NCBI RefSeq assembly: GCF_030127145.1
Contig: NZ_CP126158.1
Span: 2,604,001 to 2,668,000, forward strand
Source of the DNA: Halobaculum halobium
GTDB taxonomy: Archaea > Halobacteriota > Halobacteria > Halobacteriales > Haloferacaceae
DNA length: 64,000 bases
Reading direction: 5' to 3'
This document shows positions 32,146-40,789 of the stretch, piece by piece (position 1 is the first letter of the stretch; each line of letters starts with the position of its first letter). Position numbers and translations under genes: made by a program. Below the pieces are notes generated by a model. That model searched no databases, was not told the DNA's origin, and worked only from the letters and a program-made list of their open reading frames with translations.

Positions 32146-33417
32146 ATGACCCCGAGCCCCGGAGACCGCGTCCGCGTCGAACGCGCGGGCGTCACCGACG
32201 AGGGCGTGTTGATGCCGTCGAGCGACGAGGAGCACCTCGTGCTCAAACTGGAAGGTGGGTACAACGTCGGCGTGGACCGCGCCGACGCGGCCGTCGAGGT
32301 GCTCGAAGGCGGCGCCAGAGACGTTGGCGAGGACGCGGACGAGGGCGGAGACGCCTCCGAGGTCGCGTTCGACGACGACCTGCCGACGGTCGCGCTCATC
32401 TCCACCGGCGGCACCATCGCCTCCACCGTCGACTACCGCACGGGCGCCGTCACCGCCCAGTTCGACGCCGAAGACGTGCTGCGCGCCGTCCCCGACCTCG
32501 CCGGTCGCGCGAACTACCGCGGCCGCGTCGTCGCCAACATCCTCTCGGAGAACATGAGCCCCGAGATCTGGACCGACCTCGCCGAGGCGGTCCACGAGGA
32601 GATCGAGGCGGGCGCCGACGGCGTCGTCGTCATGCACGGCACGGACACGATGCAGTACTCCGCCTCGGCGCTGTCGTTCATGCTCGACACGCCCGTTCCG
32701 GTCGTGTTCACCGGCAGCCAGCGGTCGGCCGACCGCCCCTCCTCGGACAACGTGATGAACGCCGTCTGCGCCGTCGAGGCGGCGAAGGCCGACTGCGCGG
32801 AGGTGATGGTCTGCATGCACGGCACCGCCTCCGACGACTACTGCGCGCTCCACCGTGGAACGCGCGTGCGCAAAAACCACACCTCCCGCCGCGACGCGTT
32901 CGAGACCGTCGGCGCCGAACCGCTCGGACGCGTCGAGTACGACCCACACGACGACCGCATCGACGTTCGGGTCCACGACGGGAAGGCGCCCGCCCGCCGC
33001 GGCGACGCCGACCTCGCTATCGCGCCCGACCTCACCGAAGGCGTCGAACTCGTGAAGTTCACGCCCGGGATGGACCCCGCTGCGCTGGAGTACCTCGACG
33101 GGAAGTCGGGCGTGGTGATCGAGGGGACCGGCCTCGGGCACGTCCACACTGACCTCATCTCGCGCTTCGAGGAACTCGTCGACGACGGCGCGACCGTCGT
33201 GATGACGAGCCAGTGTCTGGAGGGGCGCGTCTGCGACCGCGTGTACGACACCGGGCGCGACCTGCTCGACGCCGGCGTCGTCGAGGCGGGCGACACGCTC
33301 CCGGGCACCGTGAAGGTGAAGCTGATGTGGGCGCTCGCGAACGCCGGCGACCCCGCCGAGGCGATGGGGCGCGATCTCGCGGGCGAGCTGACCGAGGAGT
33401 CCAAGCCCTGGGTATGA
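32146..33417 (+). CDS. gatD: Glutamyl-tRNA(Gln) amidotransferase subunit D
   Basis: GatD is the asparaginase-like subunit that releases ammonia for the archaeal GatDE enzyme, which turns Glu-tRNA(Gln) into Gln-tRNA(Gln). The 423-residue protein has an N-terminal SH3-like domain (about 1-70) and an asparaginase core. Catalytic-threonine motifs are ALISTGGTIAS and VVMHGTDTMQYSA, and the Lys motif lies near VRKNHTSRRDAF. It starts at ATG 32146. GatE is not in the window. The stop overlaps the ATG of a GNAT gene (ATGA), implying translational coupling. Confidence 0.96.
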   Translation: MTPSPGDRVRVERAGVTDEGVLMPSSDEEHLVLKLEGGYNVGVDRADAAVEVLEGGARDVGEDADEGGDASEVAFDDDLPTVALISTGGTIASTVDYRTGAVTAQFDAEDVLRAVPDLAGRANYRGRVVANILSENMSPEIWTDLAEAVHEEIEAGADGVVVMHGTDTMQYSASALSFMLDTPVPVVFTGSQRSADRPSSDNVMNAVCAVEAAKADCAEVMVCMHGTASDDYCALHRGTRVRKNHTSRRDAFETVGAEPLGRVEYDPHDDRIDVRVHDGKAPARRGDADLAIAPDLTEGVELVKFTPGMDPAALEYLDGKSGVVIEGTGLGHVHTDLISRFEELVDDGATVVMTSQCLEGRVCDRVYDTGRDLLDAGVVEAGDTLPGTVKVKLMWALANAGDPAEAMGRDLAGELTEESKPWV

Positions 33418-34367
33418 CCGGGCGGGAGATCGCTCGCGACGACCCGGACCACGAGTTCGCGATCCGGCAAGCCCGCGAGTTGGACGTGCCGCACGTCGTC
33501 CGCTTCACGCGGGACACGTGGGGCGACAGGCACGGGGACTATCTTCCGGACGTGTTCGACGAGATGGTCGCGAGCGACGGGCCGACCCAGCACACGCTGG
33601 TCGTCGACGTGGACGACGGCGACGACGTGGCGGGCGTCCTGCAGGTCGTCGCGCTCTCGGACACCGAGGCGTGGGCGCAGGCGATGCGCGTCAACCCCGA
33701 CTACCGCGGCCGGGACCTCTCGCCGGAGCTCTCCCGGGCGGCGTTCCGGTGGGCGCGCGACCGCGGTGCCGTCGTCTGTCGGAACATGGTGTTCTCGTGG
33801 AACATGGCCGGCCTTGGCCAGTCGCGCTCGGTCGGCTTCGGTCCGGCGACGGAGTTCCGCTGGCTCCAGCCCGACCCCGACCCGGACGCCGACCCCGCGC
33901 TCGACGTGATCGCCGACCCCGACGCCGCGTGGGCCTACTGGAGCCGCAGCGACGCGCGCGAGCACCTCCGCGGGCTGGCGATGGACGACGAGGAGTCGTG
34001 GGCCTGTTCGGAGCTGACACGCGCGGACCTCCGAGACGCCGCCGACCGCGACGGCCTGTTCGCCGTCGTCGACGGCGGCACCCGCGCGATGTCGGCGCTG
34101 GCGTACACGTACGACCGGGAGAACGACGACGGCGTCGAGGAGACGTGGGGCGTCTACCACGCGGCCGCCTGGGACGACGCCGAGGCGCTGGACGCGCTGA
34201 CAGACGCGATCGCCCGCGACGCCGCAGAGCGCGGCATCGACGCGACGCGGATCCTGATCCCCGAAGGGGTGAGATGGGTGTCGGACGCGGCCGCGACGCG
34301 CACGCCAGTGTCCGACGAGCCCGACTTCGTGCTCGCGGCCGACCTCACCGACGACTCGCTGTACTGA
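33414..34367 (+). CDS. GNAT-family acetyltransferase
   Basis: The 317-residue protein has an N-terminal GNAT domain. FAIRQARELDVPHVVRFTRD opens it, AQAMRVNPDYRGRDLSPELS holds the acetyl-CoA-binding (Q/R-x-x-G-x-G/A-like) loop, and RAAFRWARDRGAVVCRNMV is the following helix. The C-terminal half (about 170-317) is a second alpha/beta unit that may be a degenerate GNAT repeat (LFAVVDGGTRAMSALAYTYD). The ATG at 33414 overlaps the gatD stop by four bases. The substrate is unknown, and the tight pairing with gatD may only be operonic convenience. Confidence 0.87.
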   Translation: MTGREIARDDPDHEFAIRQARELDVPHVVRFTRDTWGDRHGDYLPDVFDEMVASDGPTQHTLVVDVDDGDDVAGVLQVVALSDTEAWAQAMRVNPDYRGRDLSPELSRAAFRWARDRGAVVCRNMVFSWNMAGLGQSRSVGFGPATEFRWLQPDPDPDADPALDVIADPDAAWAYWSRSDAREHLRGLAMDDEESWACSELTRADLRDAADRDGLFAVVDGGTRAMSALAYTYDRENDDGVEETWGVYHAAAWDDAEALDALTDAIARDAAERGIDATRILIPEGVRWVSDAAATRTPVSDEPDFVLAADLTDDSLY

Positions 34368-34407
34368 GGCGCAACCGCTTTGCCGCTCGCCGCCAGATGT
34401 ACGGGGA

Positions 34408-34662
34408 ATGCTCAACGTCATCGCGACTGCCACGGCGACTGGTCCGCTTCAGTTCGGCCTGCTCGATCCGAGCCTGTTCGGCCTGCTCAACGTCATCGTG
34501 GCCGTGGTCGTGGGCTACTTCACGTATCAGGACGCGAAGGCCCGCAAGACCGACTCCCCGAAGCTGTGGGCCGGTGGGATGGCGCTTGCCTCGCTGCTGT
34601 TGAACCTCATCGGGTTCCTCTTGGCGTTCGCGGTGTACTACTTCGTCGTCATCCGGGACTGA
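34408..34662 (+). CDS. 84-residue membrane protein with YQDAK motif
   Basis: Two membrane helices (FGLLNVIVAVVVGYFTYQDA and MALASLLLNLIGFLLAFAVY) flank a short basic loop, AKARKTDSPKLWAG. The YQDAK-x-R motif after the first helix is shared with the protein encoded at 34717, so the two are likely paralogues of a phospholipase_D-nuclease-N-like or PLDc_N-like membrane micro-protein type. It starts at ATG 34408. The function is unknown. Confidence 0.78.
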   Translation: MLNVIATATATGPLQFGLLDPSLFGLLNVIVAVVVGYFTYQDAKARKTDSPKLWAGGMALASLLLNLIGFLLAFAVYYFVVIRD

Positions 34663-34716
34663 CTCGCGACCGGCGGCACCGACGGGATTTTGTCGGATGC
34701 GTCGCAACGCTGATGT

Positions 34717-34968
34717 ATGGTCCCCCTCCCACTGTTCGGCCCGATCCCGGGCGGCATCGAGTTGTTGATCGTGTTTTTCATCTTCCTCCTGATTTTCTCG
34801 GTGTTGCTCCCGGTCGGAATGGCGTACTGGGTGTATCAGGACGCCAAGGGCCGCCGCGGCACCGACGAGACGCTGTGGGCGCTGGCGACCGTGCTCGCCG
34901 GCCTGTTCGTTTCGGTGTTCGGCGCCGGCGCGGTGCTGCTGCTGTACGTCCTCATCGAGCGCGAGTAG
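34717..34968 (+). CDS. 83-residue membrane protein with YQDAK motif
   Basis: The first helix (IELLIVFFIFLLIFSVLLPV) leads to GMAYWVYQDAKGRRGTDETL, and the second is LATVLAGLFVSVFGAGAVLL. The loop and helix pattern match the upstream neighbour, 54 bp away on the same strand. It starts at ATG 34717 (MVPLPLFGPIPGG). The pair looks like a tandem duplication. The function is unknown. Confidence 0.8.
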   Translation: MVPLPLFGPIPGGIELLIVFFIFLLIFSVLLPVGMAYWVYQDAKGRRGTDETLWALATVLAGLFVSVFGAGAVLLLYVLIERE

Positions 34969-35043
34969 AGGAGCCGGCCGGCGAGCGGTCGCCGTGTCCT
35001 GCTCGTCGGCCGTGTCGCTTCCGTCAGTCGTGTCGACTTCGAC

Positions 35044-35565
35044 TCAGATCTGTACGACCCACGCCCGGTAGTCGTCGGGCTGGTCGTACACGTCTGCGAA
35101 CGCCTGGTCCAAGAAGCCCGCGAGCCGATTCGCGTCCGACCGAGCCGAGATGCGGACGTTCGTCCCCTCGGCGTCCTCGGGCGCCTCCCGCTCGTCGACG
35201 CGGAACTCCGGGTACTCGTCGAGCAGGTCGTGCAGGCGCGCGAGCTCCTCGTCGGTGCAGTCGAGGTTGAACGTCTTCTCGGCGAACTGGATCCACGGCG
35301 GCGGTGATTCGGCGTCGGCGCCGCCGTCGGTGTCGTCGGCATCGGCGCCGTCGGCGGTGTCGTCGCCATCGCTGTCGCTACCAGGGCCATCTCCGGCGGC
35401 CCCAGCGTCGTCGCCCCCGCCGTCCGACTCCCCGAACTGGATCGCCTCGCGCGGCGGCTCCACCTCGATCGTGAGGAACGCGCTCCCGCGCTCGCGGTGG
35501 GCGGTGACGGCGTCAGCAAACAGCTTCCGCCGTCCCGCCGGCGTGTCGGCGTCGAATCTGGTCAT
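35044..35565 (-). CDS. Uncharacterised haloarchaeal protein with acidic linker
   Basis: The 173-residue protein starts at ATG 35565 ([20 protein letters not shown]). It has an N-terminal alpha/beta part ([20 protein letters not shown]) and an Asp/Gly/Ala-rich linker of about 40 residues. The C-terminal domain has [20 protein letters not shown], then [18 protein letters not shown] and [16 protein letters not shown] do not recognise the family with certainty. The conserved ends with a disordered middle are typical of a halophilic soluble protein. It sits opposite adk, with about 170 bp between the starts. Confidence 0.75.
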   Translation of the reverse strand: MTRFDADTPAGRRKLFADAVTAHRERGSAFLTIEVEPPREAIQFGESDGGGDDAGAAGDGPGSDSDGDDTADGADADDTDGGADAESPPPWIQFAEKTFNLDCTDEELARLHDLLDEYPEFRVDEREAPEDAEGTNVRISARSDANRLAGFLDQAFADVYDQPDDYRAWVVQI

Positions 35566-35732
35566 GTCGGACAATACGGCGAACCGGGGTAAAAACCGGA
35601 CGCTCCGACGCCGCCACCGCGCCGTCGCCGGACCGGTCGCGACGGGAATTCGACCGCGAGGGAGCGGTCGCTGTCCCCGCGAACCGCGCCGGATTCAGCA
35701 CGCCTTTTACCGTGGCCCCGGACCGTGACGGT

Positions 35733-36359
35733 ATGACTGATCACCGAATCCTGCTGCTCGGTCCGCCCGGGGCCGGGAAGGGAACGCAGGCGAAGCGACT
35801 CACCGACGAGTACGACCTCGATCACATCACGACCGGCGACGCGCTCCGCCAGAACAAGGACATGGAAACGGAGTACGGAACTCCCGGCGAGTTCATGGAC
35901 GCCGGCGAGCTCGTCCCCGACCCCGTGGTCAACGAGATCGTCGTCGCCGCCCTGGAGAACGCCGACGGCTTCGTGCTCGACGGCTATCCTCGCAACCTCG
36001 ACCAGGCGGAGTTCCTGAGCGAGGAGACCGACCTCGATCACGTCGTCTTCCTGAACGTCCCCGAGGACGTGCTCGTCGAACGCCTCACCGGCCGTCGCGT
36101 GTGCGACGACTGCGGCACGAACTACCACGTCGAGTTCGACCAGCCGGAGGAGGCGGGCGTGTGCGACGAGTGCGGCGGCGAGTTGATCCAGCGCGAGGAC
36201 GACACCGAAGACACCGTCCGCGAGCGCCTGCGGGTCTACCGCGAGAACACCGAGCCCGTCGTCGAGCACTACCGCGAGGCGGGGAGCCTCGTCGAAGTGT
36301 CCGGCGAGGGCACGCCCGACGACGTGTTCGAGAACCTCCGCGACGTGGTCGAGAACTGA
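35733..36359 (+). CDS. adk: Adenylate kinase (long form with zinc-binding LID)
   Basis: Adk interconverts ATP plus AMP and two ADP. The 208-residue protein starts with the P-loop [28 protein letters not shown] is the AMP-binding region, and [13 protein letters not shown] carries the conserved arginine. The LID domain has [18 protein letters not shown] and VCDECGGEL, a four-cysteine zinc site of the long-type bacterial-like enzyme. In many archaea adk follows secY; here secY is 25 kb away, so the order is rearranged or the window holds a split cluster. The YidC-like gene follows 96 bp later. Confidence 0.97.
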   Translation: MTDHRILLLGPPGAGKGTQAKRLTDEYDLDHITTGDALRQNKDMETEYGTPGEFMDAGELVPDPVVNEIVVAALENADGFVLDGYPRNLDQAEFLSEETDLDHVVFLNVPEDVLVERLTGRRVCDDCGTNYHVEFDQPEEAGVCDECGGELIQREDDTEDTVRERLRVYRENTEPVVEHYREAGSLVEVSGEGTPDDVFENLRDVVEN

Positions 36360-36455
36360 ACGAGCGAGCGTCCGCGGCGGCGGTCGCGACGGCTCCCCGC
36401 CGGGGGCGCGCCGAGAGTACAACCTTCTTACGTGGCTGTCGCCTAGCGGCTGCTA

Positions 36456-37373
36456 ATGGCACGAATCGAGAAGCGCACTCGGGAGCTCGCCGCCGAGCCC
36501 GAGATGCGCGAGGCGATCGAACTCGTCCTCGAGCGCGCGGAGGGCGGCGAGATCCAGTGGGTGGACGTGCGCGAGGACCTCACCAGCGGGCAGTGGGGCC
36601 GGCTCATCGAGCGCGGGCTCCTCGCGGACGGTGAGGCGGGGTTCGCGCTCGCGGACCGCGACGCGATCGAATCCGGACTCGAGTCGCCCGACGACGACGG
36701 GGGCGCCGCGAGCGGCGGTAGCAGCGTCGATCTCCCCGACTCCGAGGGCGCCTCTTGGAGCATCTACGATAAGGGCGCGGCCGTCGTGACGCTGCTGTTC
36801 TTCGTCGGCTACTCCTACGGCCCGGTGCGCAACGTCGTCGGCGAGAGCATCGACCTGGTGTTCGGACCGCTGCAGGACGTGCTGCCGCTGTACGCGGTCA
36901 TCATGATCATCGCGACGCTCACTGGTCTGTACTCCACGCTCCTGCGCGCGAACCTGATGGACATGGACCGCATGGCCGCCTACCAGCAACGGATGAAAGA
37001 CATCCAGGAGCGCCGCAAGGAGGCGAAAGAGCGCGGCGACGACGAGGCGATGGACGCCATCCAAGAAGAGCAGATGGAGGCGATGGGCGACCAGCTCGGC
37101 ATGTTCAAAGAGCAGTTCCGCCCGATGGTGTGGATCATGGTGCTCACCATCCCCGCGTTCCTGTGGATGTACTGGGGGATCGGTTTCCGCGGCGCCGAGG
37201 GCGTCTGGACGAACCTCCAGCCGGTCGTGCTCCCCATCGCGGGACAGGTCGGCTGGACGGACACGCTGTTCATCATGCCCACCTGGATCATCTGGTACTT
37301 CCTGTGCTCGATGGCGTTCACCCAGATCATCCAGAAGGGGCTCAACATCTCGATGTCGCCGTCGACGTCGTAA
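36456..37373 (+). CDS. DUF106/EMC3-like membrane insertase (archaeal YidC-like, Ylp1)
   Basis: The 305-residue protein has an N-terminal cytosolic helix-turn-helix-like part (about 1-85). Three membrane helices typical of the Oxa1 superfamily include YAVIMIIATLTGLYSTLL, RPMVWIMVLTIPAFLWMYWG, and LFIMPTWIIWYFLCSMAFTQ. Between the first helices lies the charged coiled coil (RMAAYQQRMKDIQERRKEAK). DUF106 proteins are archaeal YidC/EMC3 homologues that help insert membrane proteins. It follows adk, which mirrors the usual secY-adk-DUF106 archaeal order without secY. It starts at ATG 36456. Confidence 0.93.
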   Translation: MARIEKRTRELAAEPEMREAIELVLERAEGGEIQWVDVREDLTSGQWGRLIERGLLADGEAGFALADRDAIESGLESPDDDGGAASGGSSVDLPDSEGASWSIYDKGAAVVTLLFFVGYSYGPVRNVVGESIDLVFGPLQDVLPLYAVIMIIATLTGLYSTLLRANLMDMDRMAAYQQRMKDIQERRKEAKERGDDEAMDAIQEEQMEAMGDQLGMFKEQFRPMVWIMVLTIPAFLWMYWGIGFRGAEGVWTNLQPVVLPIAGQVGWTDTLFIMPTWIIWYFLCSMAFTQIIQKGLNISMSPSTS

Positions 37374-37431
37374 GCCGACGCGACCGATCCGTTCGCGGAC
37401 TCCTTCGAGTTCCTCGGGGTTCTTCGCCTCG

Positions 37432-38130
37432 TTACCGCGTCGCCGACTTCCACTCCCGGAGTCCGACGACCCCGCCGCCGTGTTCGTCGGGGTCGGCGTC
37501 GGTCGCCGCCCACACGAACATCGGCGCCACGTCCGCCGGCTCTCTGCCGCCCTGATTTCCCGTGAGCGCGGTGTCCACGAGCCCCAGGTCCAGCGTCAGC
37601 GCGGTCGCGTCGAGGTCGGCGTGCGCCTGGCGGACGACCGCCTCGGCGCCGGCCTTCGAGACGGCGTACGCGCCCATCCCCGGCTTCGCGTCGCGGGCGA
37701 TCGATCCCGAGGGGACGAGCACCCGCGCATCGTCGCTCAGATAGGGGGTAGCCTCCCGAACCGTCGCGAACACGCCCCGGACGTTCGTGCGGAGCGTGTC
37801 GTCGAACCGGGCGTACGGCTCGTCGTCGATCGGCATCGCTCCGGGGGAGCCGTGGTTGACGCCGGCGTTGGCGACGACCACGTCGACGCCGTCGCGCTCG
37901 CCGGCGCGGTCGGCGCGTTCCATGAGCCGTTCAAGGTCGAACTCGTCGCGCACGTCGGCGCGCAGTCCCGAGACAGCACCGTCGGTTGCGAGCGCGCCGA
38001 CCGCCTCGTCGACGGCGTCGCCGTCGCGAGCGCAGACGACGACGTGGGCGCCGGCGTCGACAAACGCCTCGGTGACGGCGCGTCCGACGCCGCGCGTTCC
38101 GCCGGTGACGACCGCGGTGGTTCCGTCCAT
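37432..38130 (-). CDS. Short-chain dehydrogenase/reductase
   Basis: The 232-residue SDR protein has the cofactor motif TAVVTGGTRGVGRAVTEAF and NAG motif VVVANAGVNHG. Catalytic residues are the Ser in VLVPSGS and YAVSK (Tyr-x3-Lys). The R in VCARDGD after strand 2 suggests NADP(H) preference. The substrate is unknown. The ATG at 38130 is divergent from the carotenoid desaturase gene, with a 167-bp shared promoter region. Whether it acts on carotenoids is not shown. Confidence 0.93.
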   Translation of the reverse strand: MDGTTAVVTGGTRGVGRAVTEAFVDAGAHVVVCARDGDAVDEAVGALATDGAVSGLRADVRDEFDLERLMERADRAGERDGVDVVVANAGVNHGSPGAMPIDDEPYARFDDTLRTNVRGVFATVREATPYLSDDARVLVPSGSIARDAKPGMGAYAVSKAGAEAVVRQAHADLDATALTLDLGLVDTALTGNQGGREPADVAPMFVWAATDADPDEHGGGVVGLREWKSATR

Positions 38131-38267
38131 AGCATCGCCACGGGCTGGTGGGAGGTAGTGGTTGCGGGCCGCGGTGGCGCCCGTCTCGGCCGCCCGCGGA
38201 CGACGGGGGCCCGCTGGGTCCCTGCGGGTGCCGCGGGCTGCACGTCCGGCGTGGGCGTGCGCCCATA

Positions 38268-38274
38268 TTTATAC
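38268..38274 (+). promoter_or_regulatory. TATA box of the carotenoid operon
   Basis: TTTATAC, preceded by CCATA (a BRE-like purine/pyrimidine context), is centred 27 nt before the crtD ATG at 38298. It predicts a leaderless mRNA for crtD-lyeJ-cruF. Confidence 0.6.
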
Positions 38275-38297
38275 GCCTCCCCGCCGTAATCGGATTA

Positions 38298-39884
38298 ATG
38301 CGAGCACCTCGAGACCGCTCCTCGCTCGCCGGCGAGGACGTGGTCGTGATCGGCGGCGGCTTCGGCGGGCTCTCGACGGCCTGCTACCTGGCGGACGCCG
38401 GCGCCGACGTGACCCTCTTGGAGAAGAACGAACAGCTCGGCGGCCGCGCCTCGGTGCTGGAGGCCGAGGGCTTCCGGTTCGACATGGGACCGTCGTGGTA
38501 CCTGATGCCCGACGTCTTCGAGACGTTCTTCGGCCACTTCGACCGCGAGCCGTCGGAGTACTACTCGCTCTCGCGGCTCAACCCGCACTACCGGATCTTC
38601 TTCAAGGACGGCGACGAAGTGGACTTGGTCCCGGACCTGCAGGCGAACCGCGAGACGTTCGAGTCCTACGAGTCGGGCGCGGGCGACGCCTTCGACGACT
38701 ACCTCCGCAAGTCCGAGCGCAACTACGAGATCGGGATGGAGCACTTCGTGTACGAACACCGCGACGACCTCGCTGACTTCGTCGACCCCGACGTGCTGCG
38801 GTACTCGTGGGGGCTGTCGCTCATCGGGACGATGCAGGACCACGTCGAGGACTACTTCGACAACCCGAAGCTCCAGCAGATCATGCAGTACACGCTGGTG
38901 TTCCTCGGCGGTTCGCCGCACAACACGCCGGCGCTGTACAACCTCATGAGCCACGTGGACTTCAACCTCGGCGTGTACTACCCCGACGGCGGCCTTGGCG
39001 CCGTCGTCGACGGCATCGTCGAGTTGGGGTCAGAGCTGGGCGTCGAGTACGTGACGGACGCGCCGGTCACCGCGATCAAGGGACAGCGCGGCGGATTCAA
39101 GGTGGAGACGGCTGTCGGCGACGGCGCTGCCGACGGCATCGACACCGCAGCCACGGCGCCGGCCGCCGACGGCGGCTCCGGTGTCGCGATCGCGACGGGG
39201 GACGGCGGGAGCTACTTCCCGGATCTCGTCGTCAGCGACGCGGACTACGCCCACACCGAGCAGGAGCTGCTCGCGCCGCGCAAGCGCCAGTACGACGCCG
39301 ACTACTGGGAGTCGCGCACGTACGCCCCCTCCGCGTACCTCCTGTACATGGGCGTCGAGGGCGACGTGGACGAACTCGCCCACCACACGCTCGTGCTCCC
39401 GACGGACTGGGACGAGCACTTCGAGCAGATATTCGAGGATCCCGCGTGGCCCGACGACCCGGCGTACTACCTCTGTGTCCCGTCGAAGACCGACGACACC
39501 GTCGCGCCCGAGGGGCACTCGAACCTGTTCGTGCTGGTCCCGATCGCGGCGGGCTTGGAGGACACGCCCGAACTCCGGAACCGCTACCGCAGCCTCATTC
39601 TCGACGACATCGCCGAGAACACCGGCGTCGACCTGCGAGATCGGATCGTCCTCGAGGAGGAGTTCTGCGTCGACGACTTCGCGACGCGGTACAACTCGAT
39701 GAAGGGCTCGGCGCTCGGCCTCGCGCACACGCTGCGCCAGACCGCGCCGTTCCGTCCGGGCCACGAGTCGTCGAAGGTTGACGGGCTGTACTTCACCGGG
39801 TCGACGACGACGCCCGGCATCGGCGTTCCGATGTGTCTCATCTCCGGCCTGCTCACGGCCGAGACGATGGCAGAGTCCCCCTGA
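38298..39884 (+). CDS. crtD: Carotenoid 3,4-desaturase (CrtD/CrtI family)
   Basis: The 528-residue FAD enzyme belongs to the phytoene desaturase family. The dinucleotide motif is DVVVIGGGFGGLSTACYLAD, then LLEKNEQLGGRASVLEAEGF. C-terminal FAD contacts are GLYFTGSTTTPGIGVPMCLI. The order crtD-lyeJ-cruF matches the bacterioruberin cluster known in haloarchaea, where CrtD desaturates the C-3,4 bonds of lycopene-derived C45/C50 intermediates. A Gly/Ala/Asp-rich insertion (about 270-300) is unusual. It could instead be the phytoene desaturase CrtI; the position before lyeJ favours CrtD. Confidence 0.85.
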   Translation: MRAPRDRSSLAGEDVVVIGGGFGGLSTACYLADAGADVTLLEKNEQLGGRASVLEAEGFRFDMGPSWYLMPDVFETFFGHFDREPSEYYSLSRLNPHYRIFFKDGDEVDLVPDLQANRETFESYESGAGDAFDDYLRKSERNYEIGMEHFVYEHRDDLADFVDPDVLRYSWGLSLIGTMQDHVEDYFDNPKLQQIMQYTLVFLGGSPHNTPALYNLMSHVDFNLGVYYPDGGLGAVVDGIVELGSELGVEYVTDAPVTAIKGQRGGFKVETAVGDGAADGIDTAATAPAADGGSGVAIATGDGGSYFPDLVVSDADYAHTEQELLAPRKRQYDADYWESRTYAPSAYLLYMGVEGDVDELAHHTLVLPTDWDEHFEQIFEDPAWPDDPAYYLCVPSKTDDTVAPEGHSNLFVLVPIAAGLEDTPELRNRYRSLILDDIAENTGVDLRDRIVLEEEFCVDDFATRYNSMKGSALGLAHTLRQTAPFRPGHESSKVDGLYFTGSTTTPGIGVPMCLISGLLTAETMAESP

Positions 39885-39892
39885 ACGCCCCG

Positions 39893-40789
39893 ATGCCGAC
39901 CGCTGCCGATCCCGTCGATGCGACCGATCGCGCCGGCGCCGCAGCCAGCGTCCGCTACCTCCTGAAGCTCTCACGGCCGCGCTTCTGGCTGTATCTCGCG
40001 GGGCCGATCGTCGTCGGGGTCGCCTTCGGCGCGACGACCGTGCCGAGGCTGTTCGCCCCCGAGAACGTCCTCTTGTTCGGCTACTTCCTCCTCCCGGCGA
40101 ACCTGTTCCTCTACGGCGTGAACGACGTGTTCGACCGCGACGTCGACGAGGACAACCCGAAGAAGAACGGTCGGGAAGTTCGCTACGGGGGCGACCGCCT
40201 CGTCCCCGCCGTCGTCGTCGCCTCGCTCCTCGCGGGCGCGGGGACGTTCGCGATCACGCCGCGGGCTGCGTGGCCGTTCCTCGCGGGCTTCTTCCTCCTC
40301 GGGGCGCAGTACTCGGCGCCGCCGTTGCGCTTCAAGACGACGCCGCTGCTGGACTCCGTCTCGAACGGGCTGTACGTCCTCCCGGGCGCTGCCGCGTACG
40401 CGCTGGTCGCGGGAGTCGCGCCACCGGCCGAAGCGCTGGTCGGCGCGTGGCTGTGGGCGATGGCGATGCACACGTTCTCCGCGATCCCCGACATCGATCC
40501 GGATCGGGCCGCCGGGATCCGAACGACCGCGACCGTGCTCGGGGAGCCGCGGACGCTCGCGTACTGCGCGGGGTGCTGGCTCGCCGCAGCGGGCGCGTTC
40601 GCGGCGGTCGACCTTCGGATCGGCGCGGTGCTGCTCGCGTATCCCGCCCTCGTCGCGGCAGTGAGTTGGGCCGGCGTCGCCATCGACCGAGCGTACTGGT
40701 GGTTCCCGGCGATCAATACGGTCGTCGGCGCCGTGCTCACGATGGGGGCGCTCACCCGAATCGTTCCGCCGGGGGCGGTGCTCCCGTGA
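39893..40789 (+). CDS. lyeJ: Lycopene elongase/1,2-hydratase (UbiA prenyltransferase)
   Basis: LyeJ adds C5 dimethylallyl units to lycopene and hydrates it, the first committed step to bacterioruberin. The 298-residue protein has about eight helices. It has the two Asp-rich motifs of UbiA prenyltransferases, LYGVNDVFDRDVDEDNPKK and SAIPDIDPDRAAGI, and LKLSRPRFWLYLAGP at the N-terminus. It starts at ATG 39893, eight bases after the crtD stop. Its stop overlaps the GTG of cruF, so all three are one operon. Confidence 0.9.
   Translation: MPTAADPVDATDRAGAAASVRYLLKLSRPRFWLYLAGPIVVGVAFGATTVPRLFAPENVLLFGYFLLPANLFLYGVNDVFDRDVDEDNPKKNGREVRYGGDRLVPAVVVASLLAGAGTFAITPRAAWPFLAGFFLLGAQYSAPPLRFKTTPLLDSVSNGLYVLPGAAAYALVAGVAPPAEALVGAWLWAMAMHTFSAIPDIDPDRAAGIRTTATVLGEPRTLAYCAGCWLAAAGAFAAVDLRIGAVLLAYPALVAAVSWAGVAIDRAYWWFPAINTVVGAVLTMGALTRIVPPGAVLP

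Noticed and set aside
39778-40785. In-frame extension upstream of cruF as one 641-residue protein
   Set aside because: The upstream part is Arg-rich shadow of crtD and lyeJ. The cruF start GTG overlaps the lyeJ stop as expected.
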